A DNA stretch of 64,000 nt from Cephalotus follicularis (taxonomy: Eukaryota; Streptophyta; Magnoliopsida; Oxalidales; Cephalotaceae): contig BDDD01001668.1 of NCBI GenBank assembly GCA_001972305.1, forward strand, positions 186,001 through 250,000, given 5' to 3'. The position numbers and the translations under genes were made by a program. Under the pieces are notes generated by a model. It did not search any database. It was not told the origin of the DNA and worked only from the letters and a program-made list of their open reading frames with translations. Shown here one piece after another: positions 1 through 12,460 of the stretch. The first letter of the stretch is position 1. Each line of letters begins with the position of its first letter.

Positions 1-951
1 GGACCGAATCATAATATAAAACAAACAACAGGGCACATGCAATAAACAAGAATCTCAAAGTAAAACAAAGGAAGGGAATGTCCCACTCATAGTATCAATG
101 ATAATAACCCTCACGAACTTGTTCATCAATGCTCTGGATCAGCTACAAGATCTGCGTCTCGTTGGATGTTGAAATGTAGTTCGGCTATCGAATTTCACGT
201 CATAGACCAGAAGCTCCACTATAACTCTGCACGAATACACGTATGAACTACTTATGCATTAAGATGTTGTATCAAAGTGAAACTTTCCACATCATAATTA
301 AAAGATCCGAATATTCTATCACTCAAAAATCGAGTGAAACCGACAAACTGAACTTTAGTCTCCTTTGTAAAGTCATTGCTAAACGAGTTTTCTGCAAAAG
401 TAAAGCTAACACCACTTTTACCATTTTTAAAGATCAAACGTAGTTGAAACTTTGGGAAAGGTGTTTGTTCCTACCCAAGAGTCTACCACTAAAAAATAAA
501 GTGAAACCGATGACCGGAGCTATGAGCTACTTTGAAAAACTAAGATTTGAACTATTTTTCCGTAAAAGCTGCAAAAACGAGACTTTTTGGCCAAAATCAT
601 ATCTGTTTGACACAAAACTTTCAAGAATGTGTTTAAACATATCCAGTACCCTCAACTCAAAAATCAATTCAAACGGATAAACAAAGCTATAAGCTCCTTT
701 GTAAAATCACCGTTTCAAAACGATTTTTGCGTAACTTCGTACTTTTCGGTCTAAACCAAGTCTGTTTGGCACAAAAATTTTCAGGTAATATTTAAACCTA
801 CCCTAAGGTGTACCATTAAAATTTCAAATCAATTAGACCACTCTAGGTCTGAAAAGCGACTAAAATGCCATAAATGCCCTAAATTTCTTAATCCACAAAC
901 TTACTAGCATTGTCAATCAACTTTAAATCATAACAAAATATCACTTCTAAT
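1..951 (-). mobile_element. Element G, left piece (old LTR element, interrupted by A)
   Basis: AT-rich non-coding DNA ending at the 5-bp flank ctaat of element A. The sequence resumes at 57491 on the other side of A. The right piece ends at 58466 with a clear LTR end, which in minus orientation begins TGTGACACC. I infer that 1-951 is a deeper part of the same minus-strand element, but nothing in this piece alone proves it. No coding region is visible; the short open frames are unsupported. Confidence 0.4.
326..845. repeat. Degenerate tandem repeat, about 165-bp period
   Basis: A similar phrase (AAAATC-like start, then GTGAAACCGA or TCAAACGGAT, an 'agct..agctcctttgtaaa' block, then an 'acgag/acgatttt' block) recurs near 328, 491, 658 and in part near 821. 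That gives periods of about 163-167 bp. The copies are strongly diverged. The period is close to nucleosome length, as in many plant satellites. It lies inside piece G. Confidence 0.5.
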
Positions 952-1084
952 TGTGACACCCCGTGTAACTTTTAGATGTGTGGCATCCAAAATACATGTT
1001 TGTGGATCATAGAAATGCGTTGAGCGCATTATTATGATTATTATATTATTAGTTTTAAAACAAACAAACAAAAAAAAAGCGCCA

Positions 1085-1157
1085 GGCGCGTCTAGAAGGC
1101 GCTAGATGCGCCAAGCAAAATAAAATAAAAGAAGAAAGACATGGGCACTCAGTGCCC
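1085..1157 (+). other. Paired GC-rich hairpins near the start of LTR A1
   Basis: GGCGCGTCTAG (1085-1095) pairs with CTAGATGCGCC (1102-1112). A second near-perfect palindrome, GGGCACTCAGTGCCC, lies at 1143-1157. The same pair occurs at 43162-43190/43219 in A2, at 53618-53645 and just after in A3, and in reverse at 58274-58344 in G. Confidence 0.7.
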
Positions 1158-2897
1158 GAGTGAAAGAGAGAATAGAGACGAGACAGAGAGATGACCATGA
1201 GAGAGATGCAGACAGTGGGAGAGAGACGTCGGACTGGCGACCGGGAAGAGGCGACGAGCATCCCTGCGGCTCCTCCATCACTAGTACGCTCCTTTTCCTC
1301 CTTCCTCTCCTTCTCGCTCATTTTCTTTTTTTCTTCCCTACCGTCACTGTCTCCCGCCCTTCACCGTCGATATCATTGTGGTTAGATTGGGTTTTCACCT
1401 TGAAGACTAGCTCTGTTCGTCAAGATGATAATTAGGGCGTGACTTGGCCAGAATCGGTCAAAATTTAGTAGTTGAGTAAACCAAACAAGTTGACTCGCTT
1501 TTGCCTGTGATGCCACATTTGGCACCGAGTCTCGGTCACCAATGAGTAGCCTGAAGGTTGTGGAAGCAAGTGGTGGTGTGAACGAAGCTGTGGCGACTTG
1601 GCCAGAGCTCCAGCGAGGCGACAGCCACCGATTCTTGGCGAGTTATGGGAAGAGATGTGTAGAGCCGATCATTTTGAGACATTTTTGTGAAGTGGCCAGA
1701 ATTGGTGGATGACCAGCGAGTTAACTTAGTGAGTCAAACTCACCGCAGGCAGTGGCTACCCGTTCTCGGGTGAGTCACAATGAATTTCGATCAGTAGTGT
1801 GTTGATCAGTAGTTTTGGGGCTCGCCAAAACTTCGGCAGGTTGACCAAAAATCTGGTCGGAGCTTCGATGGCAACGACGTTTTTTTTACTATGCTTAGGT
1901 TTTAACGAATTCGTGTTGTATATGTAGTAATGTCATGAAAATAACCAAGGATAAGAGGGTTTCTAAACGATGACGAGAATTCCATAACCGATCCAAAGCT
2001 TTAAGGGGTTAGTCCTTGGTAGTATTGGCATTGATATTGTGAGTAGAACATCCCCTTCCTTTACCTTATTTGTTATTGTTATTCTTTGATGATGAGTTTG
2101 ATACTTCTATGGAAATTCTTAAATGCCATGTTGTTATTGATGGCTTGACTTGTTGATAGCCTTTGTTGTTGGATTCCATCATGTGATATGACTTGTTTCC
2201 TGATATTTCCATCGTTGATGATTCTTTGATTGTGCTTCTTCAATGTTATGTGTTTGTTGATAGACCTTATTGTTGACTCCACCATGTGATTGACTTTCTC
2301 ACATGGCGATTTCATTGTTGGTTATTCGGAAATATTTTGAGTATTCTCGTTTGAACTTTCATATTGATATGGGACCTTTGTGATCATATATTCATTTCGC
2401 CTCTTGATGTCGTATCCGTATGTCACGCCCCCGTTTCCACAACATAAAAGTGGTAAGGCAATCAACATAAAATAATCCAACTCATGCAAAACTACCAACA
2501 AATAAAAACCTCAAATAGCGGAAGCAATCGTAACTGAGCTGAATTTAAACACGCATCACGCATCCCATACTACGTGATGCCCAACAAGTTTATACAAGAC
2601 CCTGCATAACTGTCGATCGCCCAAAACGGAGCGTGAGATAATAATACAGGACGAGATAACAAAATATCCTTTGTTACAAAATTCGAATAACATGATCAAT
2701 GTTCAACAACCCCAAATACATAAATAAGAGAGATAACAAATCTTCTCTTTAAGTCTCCTCAACACAAGCAGTAAATATGTTCCCAAAAAGGAACCAGACA
2801 AGCCAATCGTCATGACCGTCGCCACCTCCTGGCCCCAACGTCATGCACTCTTACTCCATCCCCGTTTGCGAACGGTTTTCGAGCAAGTCCTCCGTAA

Positions 2898-3050
2898 GTT
2901 GTTTAGCACGGCGGCTAAACCAACAGCAAGTTACAAGCACAGTGGCTAAGTAATCAACAAGTTATTAGCACGGTGGCTAATAATCAACAAGTTATTAGCA
3001 CGGTGGCTAATAATCAACAAATTATTAGCACGGTGGCTAATAATCAACAA
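2898..3050. repeat. 30-bp tandem repeat in the LTR of B
   Basis: Three near-identical 30-bp units, each holding AGCACGGTGGCTAA, lie at 2961-2990, 2991-3020 and 3021-3050. Two shorter, more diverged units precede them. The matching place in the other LTR (20259-20342) holds fewer units. The open frame crossing here only reflects the repeat. Confidence 0.85.
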
Positions 3051-4576
3051 GCACAAGCATTTCACAGTACAAGTCAAGCAATTACATATAATTACTTGAT
3101 AAAATATATTTGTTTAAAATATATTATTCTGTTCACAAGTTGTAATAAGTTACAAAACTTAAAACAATACATGTCTCGCCCTTGGAAATACTTCCCCAAT
3201 CATTTTGAAAATATATATATTCATATGTTGACAAATGTCACACCCCGTATTTCCATTCACGAACAATAGACCAGCATATGTGGTGATATCAGAATTTAAG
3301 CATAAAATATTCCAGCATTTCAATAATAATCATCATTAAATTGCGGAAGCATTCGATAAGCCGGAATATAAAACCCATCCGCACGCATCCCATACTACGT
3401 GCGGGTAAAACCACGATTATCCTTACAAAAGGAAAAATACAACACTACGAGGTATGAACCGTTCAATCTCAAAATTACAGTACAACATCATAAATAATCA
3501 ACCTTAAATAACAAAGAAGCTCTCCAAACTTCAACAGCAGTCTCCAATGTCCTTGCATAATCTGAAATTGTAGGGTTAGCCGTTGTCCTCACTTGGCTAA
3601 GTAGAATGATAATGTATGATAAGGAGTATATGAATGCAACATGTATGACAGTTTATATCAAAATAACATTTGAATGGGCCAATATATATAAGCAATCATG
3701 CCAAGTGGCCATAAACAATCCATATGCAAGAATACCACACAAGGGTACAATCAATTCAACACTCACTTGGGTGTCACGTATCGCTAACTCCTAGCACCGA
3801 CTGTGCACCACCTAACTATCACCCTACACTCCGAAGATGATAGAAAAGGTAACACTTACTACCGGCGTTTAGCAGGTAGTTTAACAATCAATTTCTGCAT
3901 TGCAGAACACTGGGGTGATACTCTGGCCAACTCCTGGGACCCAGAATCACGTACCCGTAGTCAGTGACAACCTCCGTCACCAAACCACGGCACTCATACA
4001 CAATCAATACAATCAATTCAAGAATAATATTACATATATCATCAATATGCAATAGAAAGTAGTTTTCTTTAGAAACTATAACACTTCACTTATCGTACCT
4101 CTCTTTGGAGGAAAACGACATCACTTAAATAGTGGTTTCCAATTTGGGAAACAAAACAGTAAGTACCTCTCATATAGGAGGAAAAATCAGTAGTTTATTT
4201 GGCAATAATCATTCACTTGAAAATGATAGTTTGATTTCAAAAATTGGATACATAGTCCATAGTTGGTTTCAATCATTAAAATACAAGTGGTGGTGGTGAT
4301 AAATGACACCAAAATAGTTTATAATAATATGACAGTAGCACATTCGGTAGCACTTTCATAAATCAATAATTCTTGCAATAAGAGTTCTCACTTGAAAATG
4401 GTGTTTATTTTCATGCATTGTGCAAATAGTACATAATTCGTTCGATCATTGTAATACAAGTAGTAGTGATGTTAAATAACATCAAACAGTATATACTAGA
4501 TGGTGGTAGCATATACAATTGAATAACCATAACAAACAGTAACAATTCAATCAATGTATGAATTTTCCACCCAGAA

Positions 4577-4647
4577 CAGTCGGCTGCCATGAAGAACCAG
4601 TCGACTGTTGGGTTGAGTAGTCGACTGCTTTGGGTGCCAGTCGACTG
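4577..4647. repeat. Phased palindrome cluster 1, LTR of C
   Basis: CAGTCGGCTG at 4577, CAGTCGACTG at 4598, TAGTCGACTG at 4618 and CAGTCGACTG at 4638. Start-to-start spacing is 21, 20 and 20 bp, with unlike spacers between the sites. The partner LTR has the same at 9511, 9532, 9552 and 9572. Confidence 0.9.
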
Positions 4648-5672
4648 CCTATGCCCAGAAAATGCAGAAATAGCAAGTCATGTAATGCTAATTCAATTCC
4701 CAATCAATTCAATACATGTAATTATGCAGAAAATAAACATACATAATATGCATACTCATATCTTCCATGACATATCATTACCCTACCTCAAATCGCTATC
4801 CCAAGATCAATTGAGTTTGATCTTTCTCTTTGAGTTCCAAGTCACTTTCACCAATCACTCTTTCAATTCCAGCAATATCAATCTATGTAAGCATGTTTAT
4901 AGGCTCATGCATTAGTAGCAGTAGGTTTCAGTAGCTACTTAGAACAATTACAATTCCAACAATAACTTAGATCATCATGTTCTCTAATTCTTAACTTCCA
5001 TTTTCCAATTCTCCTTTGAACTCTATGTCAACAATTATTCAATCTCGAATTCATTCATTTAAGTATTTGACAGAAGGTATGTAAATACTTAGAAACCATT
5101 TAAGCATTTGTTCTAACACTAACAACAATTAAAATCTATTCTAGAGGCTATATCACCAATTCCACTTGCTCCAATTTACTACTTTCCATTTCAATTCCAA
5201 AGATTGTTATTCCAATCCATTAACAGAAGATATACAACATTCCTAGTCACATTTTATCAATCATTACAACAAGAATTTCGAATTGAGAACTTACCAAGAT
5301 TCTAAAGCTTCAAAGTCCTCCCTTTTGAGCTCTCTAAGTCATCCAATGCAAGCTCCACTAATTCCTCTCTTCTCTCTGTGTTTTCTAACACTCAATCACC
5401 ATTCTAATAGCAGATATAACTCTCAAGGACCTCTGAATTCGTCAGATGTGTTACCTACTCACATGCACTCACATTTTTCTTTCTTTCTTTCCACCACATG
5501 CCTCCCTCACTTCCACTTTCTCTCTTAATTAATCAATTTGGTGGTTGGTGGTCTTCAGAGAACATGCAAACATTCACTTTTGCATGTTCTGGCAGGTGGT
5601 GAGACATAAATGCCATTATCCCATCTGTCTTTCTTGTCCCTGCACATGCCAGGAATCTGTCCTGGAGCAAAC

Positions 5673-5752
5673 CAGTCGTCTGGAATTTGTGGGCAGTCGA
5701 CTGCCTTCTTCACGTGGCAAACAGTCGACTGTTGCCCTGTGACAGTCGGCTG
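5673..5752. repeat. Phased palindrome cluster 2, LTR of C
   Basis: CAGTCGTCTG at 5673, CAGTCGACTG at 5694 and 5722, and CAGTCGGCTG at 5743. Spacing is 21, 28 and 21 bp. Confidence 0.88.
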
Positions 5753-5926
5753 TTTGGGCTAGATTAGGGTTTTCCAACTTTGATACTTCACCAATTGCAC
5801 ATTTAATCATCCCCAAACAATTACCAATCATAGAAAACAACATAATTGGACAATTAACTCAATCAAAATGTATATTTTATTTCAATTTTGGATCAATATA
5901 CACTAATTGAAGTTGCGGTTATTACA

Positions 5927-5943
5927 TTCCCCCCTCCTTCAAG
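5927..5943 (-). other. Polypurine tract of element C
   Basis: A pyrimidine run directly inside the LTR end, which reads as a purine run on the minus strand next to the 3' LTR. This is the usual primer place for plus-strand DNA synthesis. Confidence 0.7.
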
Positions 5944-5972
5944 AAAATTCGTCCTCGAATTTAGCCTTTATA

Positions 5973-8766
5973 TCACAATTCGAATAAGTGGGGAAATGTC
6001 TCCCTCATTTCGTCCTCACGTTCCCACGTAGCTTCCTCAGCTCCGTGAAAACGCCACAACACTTTGACCATAGGGATGGTCTTGTTCCTCAAAACCTTTT
6101 CCATTCTATCCACAATCCTCGTTGGCCTTTCTTCATAAGTCAACCTCGGGCTAATGAATCCAGGGTCGTAGCTCAGAATGTGAGATGGGTCGGGTACATA
6201 TTTCCGTAACATGGAAACATGAAATACGTTATGTACGTCCGACAAGCTAGGCGGTAGTGCAATCTGGTATGCTACCTCCCCCACTCTCTCCAATATTTCG
6301 TAAGGTCCAATGTACCTTGGAGCTAACTTCCCCTTGAGGCCAAAACGGTGTATCCCTTTCGAAGGCGAAATCTTCAAGAACACATGATCTCCCTTCTCGA
6401 ATTCCAGCTTTCTTCTCTTGCTATCGGCATAACTCTTCTGCCGACTCTGTGCAGCTAGCAGTCTCTTCTTGATCATCTCTACTTTATCAGTGGTATCTTG
6501 TACCAGGTCTGGTCCAAGCACTTGTCTCTCACCTACTTCGTCCCAGCAAATAGGTGATCTACATTTTCTCCCATACAAGGTTTCATACGGAGCCATTCCA
6601 ATTCTGGTATGAAAACTGTTGTTGTAGGAGAACTCAATTAATTCTAGATGATCCTCCCAACTCCCAGCAAAATCAATCATACAAGCCCGTAACGTATCCT
6701 CCAAAGTCTGGATAGTACGCTCGGACTGTCCGTCCGTCTGTGGATGAAATGCAGTGCTGAAATTCAAGGTTGTTCCCATAGCTGCTTGGAACTTCTTCCA
6801 GAACCTTGAAGTAAATCTAGCACCACGGTCGCAAAACATACTGACCGGCACTCCATGTAATCTCACTATCTCCCGAATATACAATCGAGCAAGTTTCTCG
6901 ATAGAATGAGTCATGTTCATTGGAAGAAACTGTGCAGACTTAGTGAGTTTGTCCACAACAACCCACACCGCTCCATGTTGATTTCGTGACCTCGGCAATC
7001 CTGACACAAAGTCCATGGTCACGTGCTCCCATTTCCATTCAACCACTGTTAGCGGATTTTAGCAGTCCCGCAGGTTTATGATGTTCAGCCTTCACTCTCT
7101 GACAGGTCAAACATCTTGTTACATATTCAGCAATTTCTCTCTTCATGCCGCTCCACCAGTAACTCTTCTTCAGGTCGTGCCACATCTTGGAACTTCCCGG
7201 GTGAACACTGTATCTCGATTTATGAGCTTGTTGCAATAGCTCATTCTTGATACTCTCGTCAACCGGAACACATATCCTCCCCCGGAACCTCAAAATGCCA
7301 TCAGTATGAGTGGAGAACTCAGAATCAGCGTCTAGGTTCTCGCGAATATTCCACAATTCAGCATCGCTATACTGAGCAGTCAAAATATGCTTGAGAAGTT
7401 CCGGTTGTGCTCTCATACTTTCCATAATCACTCCTCGGGAAACCATGAACGGATTCCAACTCTGAAATTCTTCCAATAGCTTCCACTGTGAAACCATAGT
7501 TCCAGCAATCATCGCTTTGCGACTCAGCGCATCAGCCACTACATTCGCCTTTCCCGGGTGGTATTGAATATTACAATTGTAATCATTGAAGAATTCCACC
7601 GATCGCCTCTGTCTCATGTTGAGTTCCTTCTGGGAAAACAAATACTTCAAGCTCTTATGATCCGTGAAGATTTCAAACTGAGCACCGTAGAGGTAGTGCC
7701 TCCATTTCTGCAAAGCGAACACTATGGCTGCCAACTCAAGATCGTGTACGGGATAATTCTCCTCGTACGACTTTAACTTCCTCGATGCGTATGCAATCAC
7801 CCTACCATGTTGCATCAGAACGCATCCCAATCCTTTCCTAGAAGCATCAGTGTAGACAGTAAATCCCTCATTACCCTCCGGTAATGCCAACACTGGAGCT
7901 GAAATCAACCGACTCTTCAACTCTTGGAAACTCGCTTCACAGGAATCATCCCAAACAAAGCTAGACTTCTTCTGAGTCAACTGTGTCAGTGGTGTAGCAA
8001 GTTTCGAGAATCCTTCGATGAACCTTCGGTAGTAGCCCGCCAATCCCAAGAAACTACGGACCGCCGTAACGTTCTTCGGTTGGGGCCAATCAACAATGCT
8101 TTCAATCTTCGCAGGGTCCACTGACAATCCTTCACTCGACACTATGTGACCAAGGAACGTGACATGATCTAGCCAGAATTCACACTTGCTGAATTTTGCG
8201 TACAGTTGTTCCTTCCGTAGTGTCTGCAGTACAATTCTCAAGTGCTGCATGTGCTCCTCAGTGTTCTTTGAGTAGATCAAGATGTCATCTAAGAATATGA
8301 CGACGAACTGGTCCAGGTAAGGTTGGAACACTTTGTTCATTAAGCACATAAAAGCTGCAGGAGCATTAGTCAAACCAAACGGCAGTATCAGGAATTCGTA
8401 ATTCCCATATCTAGTTCGAAATGCGGTTTTCTCCACATCACCTTCTCTAATCCTCAACTGATGGTAACCTGTCCTCAGGTCAAGTTTGGAGTATACAGTT
8501 GAGCCTTGCAATTGATCGAACAACTCCTCAATATGTGGTAGAGGATACTTGTTCTTTACCGTCACTTGATTCAGCAGTCTGTAGTCAATGCATAGCCGCA
8601 TCGATCCATCCTTCTTTCTAACAAACAGAACCGGTGCGCCCCACGGTGATACACTCGGTCTGATAAACCCTTTGTCAAGGTAATCTTGTAGTTGAACTTT
8701 CAACTCCTTCAGCTCAGCAGGAGCCATTCGGTATGGTGCTCTGGATATAGGAGTAGTTCCAGGCAA
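5973..8766 (-). pseudogene. pol: pol region of C: RT, RNase H, integrase, chromodomain
   Basis: Reading from 8766 down: reverse transcriptase with [12 protein letters not shown] and the catalytic FLDD in [12 protein letters not shown]; RNase H starting at [14 protein letters not shown] and ending near [16 protein letters not shown]; integrase zinc finger with CLTCQRVK; integrase core with WVVVDKLTKSAQF, FCDRGARFTSRFW and [19 protein letters not shown] module [18 protein letters not shown]; and a C-terminal chromodomain ending in TWEREDEMRETFPHLFEL. Chromodomains of this type are known to guide integration to heterochromatin. Gag and protease are absent. It is read in more than one frame and is not a working gene. 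Confidence 0.92.
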
Positions 8767-8780
8767 TAGCTCAATGCTGA

Positions 8781-10861
8781 AGGTAACACTTACTACCGGC
8801 GTTTAGCGGGTAGTTTAACAATCAATTTCTGCATTGCAGAACACTGGGGTGATACTCTGGCCAACTCCTGGCACCCAGAATCACATACCCGTAGTCAGTG
8901 ACAACCTCCGTCACCAAACCACGGCACTCATACACAATCAATACAATCAATTCAAGAATATTATTACATATATCATCAATATGCAATAGAAAGTAGTTTT
9001 CTTTAGAAACTATAACACTTCACTTATCGTACCTCTCTTTGGAGGAAAACGACATCACTTAAATAGTGGTTTCCAATTTGGGAAACAAAACAGTAAGTAC
9101 CTCTCATATAGGAGGAAAAATCAGTAGTTAATTTGGCAATAATCATTCACTTGAAAATGATAGTTTGATTTCAAAAATTGGATACATAGTCCATAGTTGG
9201 TTTCAATCATTAAAATACAAGTGGTGGTGGTGATAAATGACACCAAAATAGTTTATAATAATATGACAGTAGCACATTCGGTAGCACTTTCATAAATCAA
9301 TAATTCTTGCAATAAGAGTTCTCACTTGAAAATGGTGTTTAGAACCATGCATTGTGCATATAGTACATAATTCGTTCGATCATTGTAATACAAGTAGTTG
9401 TGATGTTAAATAACATCAAACAATATATACTAGATGGTGGTAGCATATATAATTCAATAACCAAAACAAACAGTAACAATTCAATCAATGTATGAATTTT
9501 TCACCCAGAACCGTCGGCTGCCATGAAGAACCAGTCGACTGTTGGGTTGAGTAGTCGACTGCTTTGGGTGCCAGTCGACTGCCTCTGCCCAGAAAATGCA
9601 GAAATAGCAAGTCATGTAATGCTAATTCAATTCCCAATCAATTCAATACACGTAATTATGCAGAAAATAAACATACGTAATATGCATACTCATATCTTCC
9701 ATGACATATCATTACCCCTACGTCAAATCGCTATCCCAAGATCAATTGAGTTTGATCTTTCTCTTTGAGTTCCAAGTCACTTTCACCAATCACTCTTTCA
9801 ATTCCAGCAATATCAATCTATGTAAGCATGTTTATAGGCTCATGCATTAGTAGCAGTAGGTTTCAGTAGCTACTTAGAACAATTACAATTCCAACAATAA
9901 CTTAGATCATCATGTTCTCTAATTCTTAACTTCCATTTTCCAATTCTCCTTTGAACTCTATGTCAACAATTATTCAATCTCGAATTCATTCATTTAAGTA
10001 TTTGACAGAAGGTATGTAAATATTTAGAAACCATTTAAGCATTTGTTCTAACACTAACAACAATTAAAATCTATTCTAGAGGCTATATCACCAATTCCAC
10101 TTGCTCCAATTTACTACTTTCCATTTCAATTCCAAAGATTGTTATTCCAATCCATTAACAGAAGATATACAACATTCCTAGTCACATTTTATCAATCATT
10201 ACAACAAGAATTTCGAATTGAGAACTTACCAAGATTCTAAAGCTTCAAAGTCCTCCCTTTTGAGCTCTCTAAGTCATCCAATGCAAGCTCCACTAATTCC
10301 TCTCTTCTCTCTGTGTTTTCTAACACTCAATCACCATTCTATCAGCAGATATAACTCTCAAGGACCTCTGAATTCGTCAGATGTGTTACCTACTCACATG
10401 CACTCACATTTTTCTTTCTTTCTTTCCACCGCATGCCTCCCTCACTTCCACTTTCTCTATTAATTAATCAATTTGGTGGTTGGTGGTCTGCAGAGAACAT
10501 GCAAACATTCACTTTTGCATGTTTTGGCAGGTGGTGAGACATAAGTGCCATTATCCCATCTGTCTTTCTTGTCCCTGCACATGCCAGGAATCTGTCCTGG
10601 AGCAAACCAGTCGACTGGAATTTGTGGGCAGTCGACTACCTTCTTCACGTGGCAAACAGTCGACTGTTGCCCTGTGACAGTCGGCTGTTCGGGCTAGATT
10701 AGGGTTTTCCAACTTTGATACTTAACCAATTGCACATTTAATCATCCCCAAACAATTACCAATCATAGAAAACAACATAATTGGACAATTAACTCAATCA
10801 AAATGTATATTTTATTTCAATTTTGGATCAATATACATTAATTGAAGTTGCGGTTATTACA
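8781..10861 (-). repeat. Partial 5' LTR of element C
   Basis: Matches 3848-5926 at about 98%. Contains both palindrome clusters again, at 9511-9581 and 10608-10687 (starts 10608, 10629, 10657, 10678; spacing 21, 28, 21). Confidence 0.88.
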
Positions 10862-11176
10862 ACAATTATACATTTTCGCACAATACATTCGGTTTCATAA
10901 TCAAACCTTTAAAACATTTCTCTGTCATTGGAAATACTTCCCCAAACATTTCGAAAATATATAAATTCATATGTTGACAAATATACATTTTCGCACAAAT
11001 GATCATAATAATCATGCAAGCTTTTCAAAATGGTTAACACTTTTAGAAAGCAACCATAATGCAAATCACAGTAACAATGCAAACATATGCTCAGAATGCA
11101 TCGACGTTCGTTTCTAGAGTCATTTCGGGTCTAGCGGGTCCCATTCGAGCAAAATTCTACTGACCAGGAGAAAAGG

Positions 11177-11580
11177 CGTCGATGTCTATCCTTAAGGTAT
11201 CGACGTCTTTATACTAAGGCGTCAATCCCATGTACAAATATTCCCAGGCGTTCTCGAACCAAAGACGTCGATGTCTTTATGATACCAGAGAGTATCAGTT
11301 CGCGAGTCTTGATTCTGGAGGGTAGAATCCGACCTTTTAATCCCTCATATAAATGAATCTCACTCTCATAACGTGTAAGGCATGCTACTGTTTAACAGGA
11401 ACATAACCACGACATCAATTCGAAACCAAACAGGTGATTCCAAGTGGCTAAATGGCCATCTGAAATGAACATTACAGTTCTACAATTACCCAGAAAAGGC
11501 GTCGGTGTCTTTACAAAAGCATCGATGTCTTTCACATTTTCACACGAAGGCATCGACGTCTTTACATAGCCGTCGATGTC
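11177..11580. repeat. Phased palindromes, 3' LTR of B, first group
   Basis: CGTCGA-type cores at 11177, 11198, 11220, 11249 and 11266, then 11500, 11520, 11551 and 11571. Spacing runs 21, 22, 29, 17, then 20, 31, 20. The fullest form is AAAGACGTCGATGTCTTT, a near-perfect 18-bp palindrome. The right LTR repeats the pattern at 20512-20930. Confidence 0.85.
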
Positions 11581-11904
11581 TTTACAACCCAGAACGTCTT
11601 TTTCACAGTTTTAACATACCAAGCCATCATCAAATCCATCATTTACACAATCAACTCACATATTCATGTAATCGTACATGCATGATTAACTCAGTGCATC
11701 ACAATAACACCACAACAAGTCCAGAATCACAATTCAACCATTAACATGCAATTCATCATGTTATTCATTTAACTTCAAACCCAAAATGCATGTATAAATC
11801 CATCACTTTCTGTAATGACCCAAATTTCCATGTAAGATATTAAATATGATTTCTATTGTGTATATTGGCAGATAGTTTAAGGGACCCGTAGTATGACCCT
11901 ACGC

Positions 11905-11995
11905 TCGGGGAGTACGGGGGTTCCGCTCCCCGGTGAGCGGACGGGGGGTCCCGCTGCCCAGACAGCGGGCAGGGGTTCAGGGGGCAGCGCCCCTA
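11905..11995 (+). other. GC-rich, G-run block in F1
   Basis: A 90-bp block with six runs of three or more G in an AT-rich setting. It also holds self-complementary parts (GGGGG..CTCCCC, CCCGCTG..CAGCGGG, GGGGCAGCGCCCC). F2 and F3 lack an equally G-rich version. Confidence 0.7.
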
Positions 11996-12041
11996 GAAGA
12001 AAATTTTTTTAGCTAAGTGATGAGAAGAAAACTGTCTAAAG

Positions 12042-12245
12042 CGCCGACAGTTACACTTAAAGCGTCGACGCTTTAGGTGAGAGTCGATCTCCTAATTTTG
12101 AACGTCGACGCGTTGAAGTTATATGTGTCAGCTGACTCAAAGCGTCGACGCTTTGTGATAAAGCGTCAGCGCTTTAGTCGGGATAGAGGTGAAAAAGTCA
12201 GGTAAAACCCTTAAGCGCCGACGCTTAGAAGGAAACGGTCGACGC
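12042..12245. repeat. Phased palindromes in F1
   Basis: Cores at 12042, 12063, 12082, 12103, 12126, 12143, 12164, 12216 and 12237. Spacing is 21, 19, 21, 23, 17, 21, 52, 21. The best unit is AAAGCGTCGACGCTTT, a perfect 16-bp palindrome. Confidence 0.88.
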
Positions 12246-12460
12246 TTTAAGTTGCAGACAAAGGTAAAATCTGACTTTTTGGCATTTTGTAAGTATAATT
12301 CTTTAATTGGGGACACGTGGAAGGCTAGGGGAAGATGCTAAAAGGTATTATCTGGGGATATAACAAGTGCAACAATTGGATTGGTTGAATTTTTGTCACA
12401 TGGGGAGAGAATTGAGTGTGTGAGAGGTGGGGGAGAAACTTACCCAAGAAGCCATCTCTC

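Larger units (their letters stand above)
3236..5926 (-). repeat. 3' LTR of element C
   Basis: 2691 bp, almost the same length as the 3' LTR of E (2688 bp). It carries two clusters of CAGTCGACTG palindromes about 1.1 kb apart. Otherwise AT-rich and without a gene. Confidence 0.88.
3236..10861 (-). mobile_element. Element C: Ty3/Gypsy chromovirus, minus strand, pol part only
   Basis: Ends TGTCACACCCC and GGTTATTACA, with flanks acaaa (3231-3235) and acaat (10862-10866). It sits in the left LTR of B. The 3' LTR is complete (3236-5926). The other LTR (8781-10861) is partial. Between them lies pol without gag or protease. The sampled LTR difference is about 4 in 180 bp, so it is the youngest large insertion here. 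It is broken: large parts are missing and there are one or two further interruptions. Same family as E and J. Confidence 0.9.

Noticed and set aside
1140-1435. Overlapping Arg/Glu- and Ser/Leu-rich frames on both strands of the A LTR leader
   Set aside because: GA/CT-rich low-complexity leader of the LTR. The frames are not kept equally in A2 and A3.
2973-3269. Open frame with repeated ANNQQ phrases
   Set aside because: Direct translation of the 30-bp tandem repeat running on into the LTR of C.
5613-5760. Open frames with AVDC or SRL phrases on both strands
   Set aside because: They follow from CAGTCGACTG sites in the LTR of C, E and J, not from a gene.
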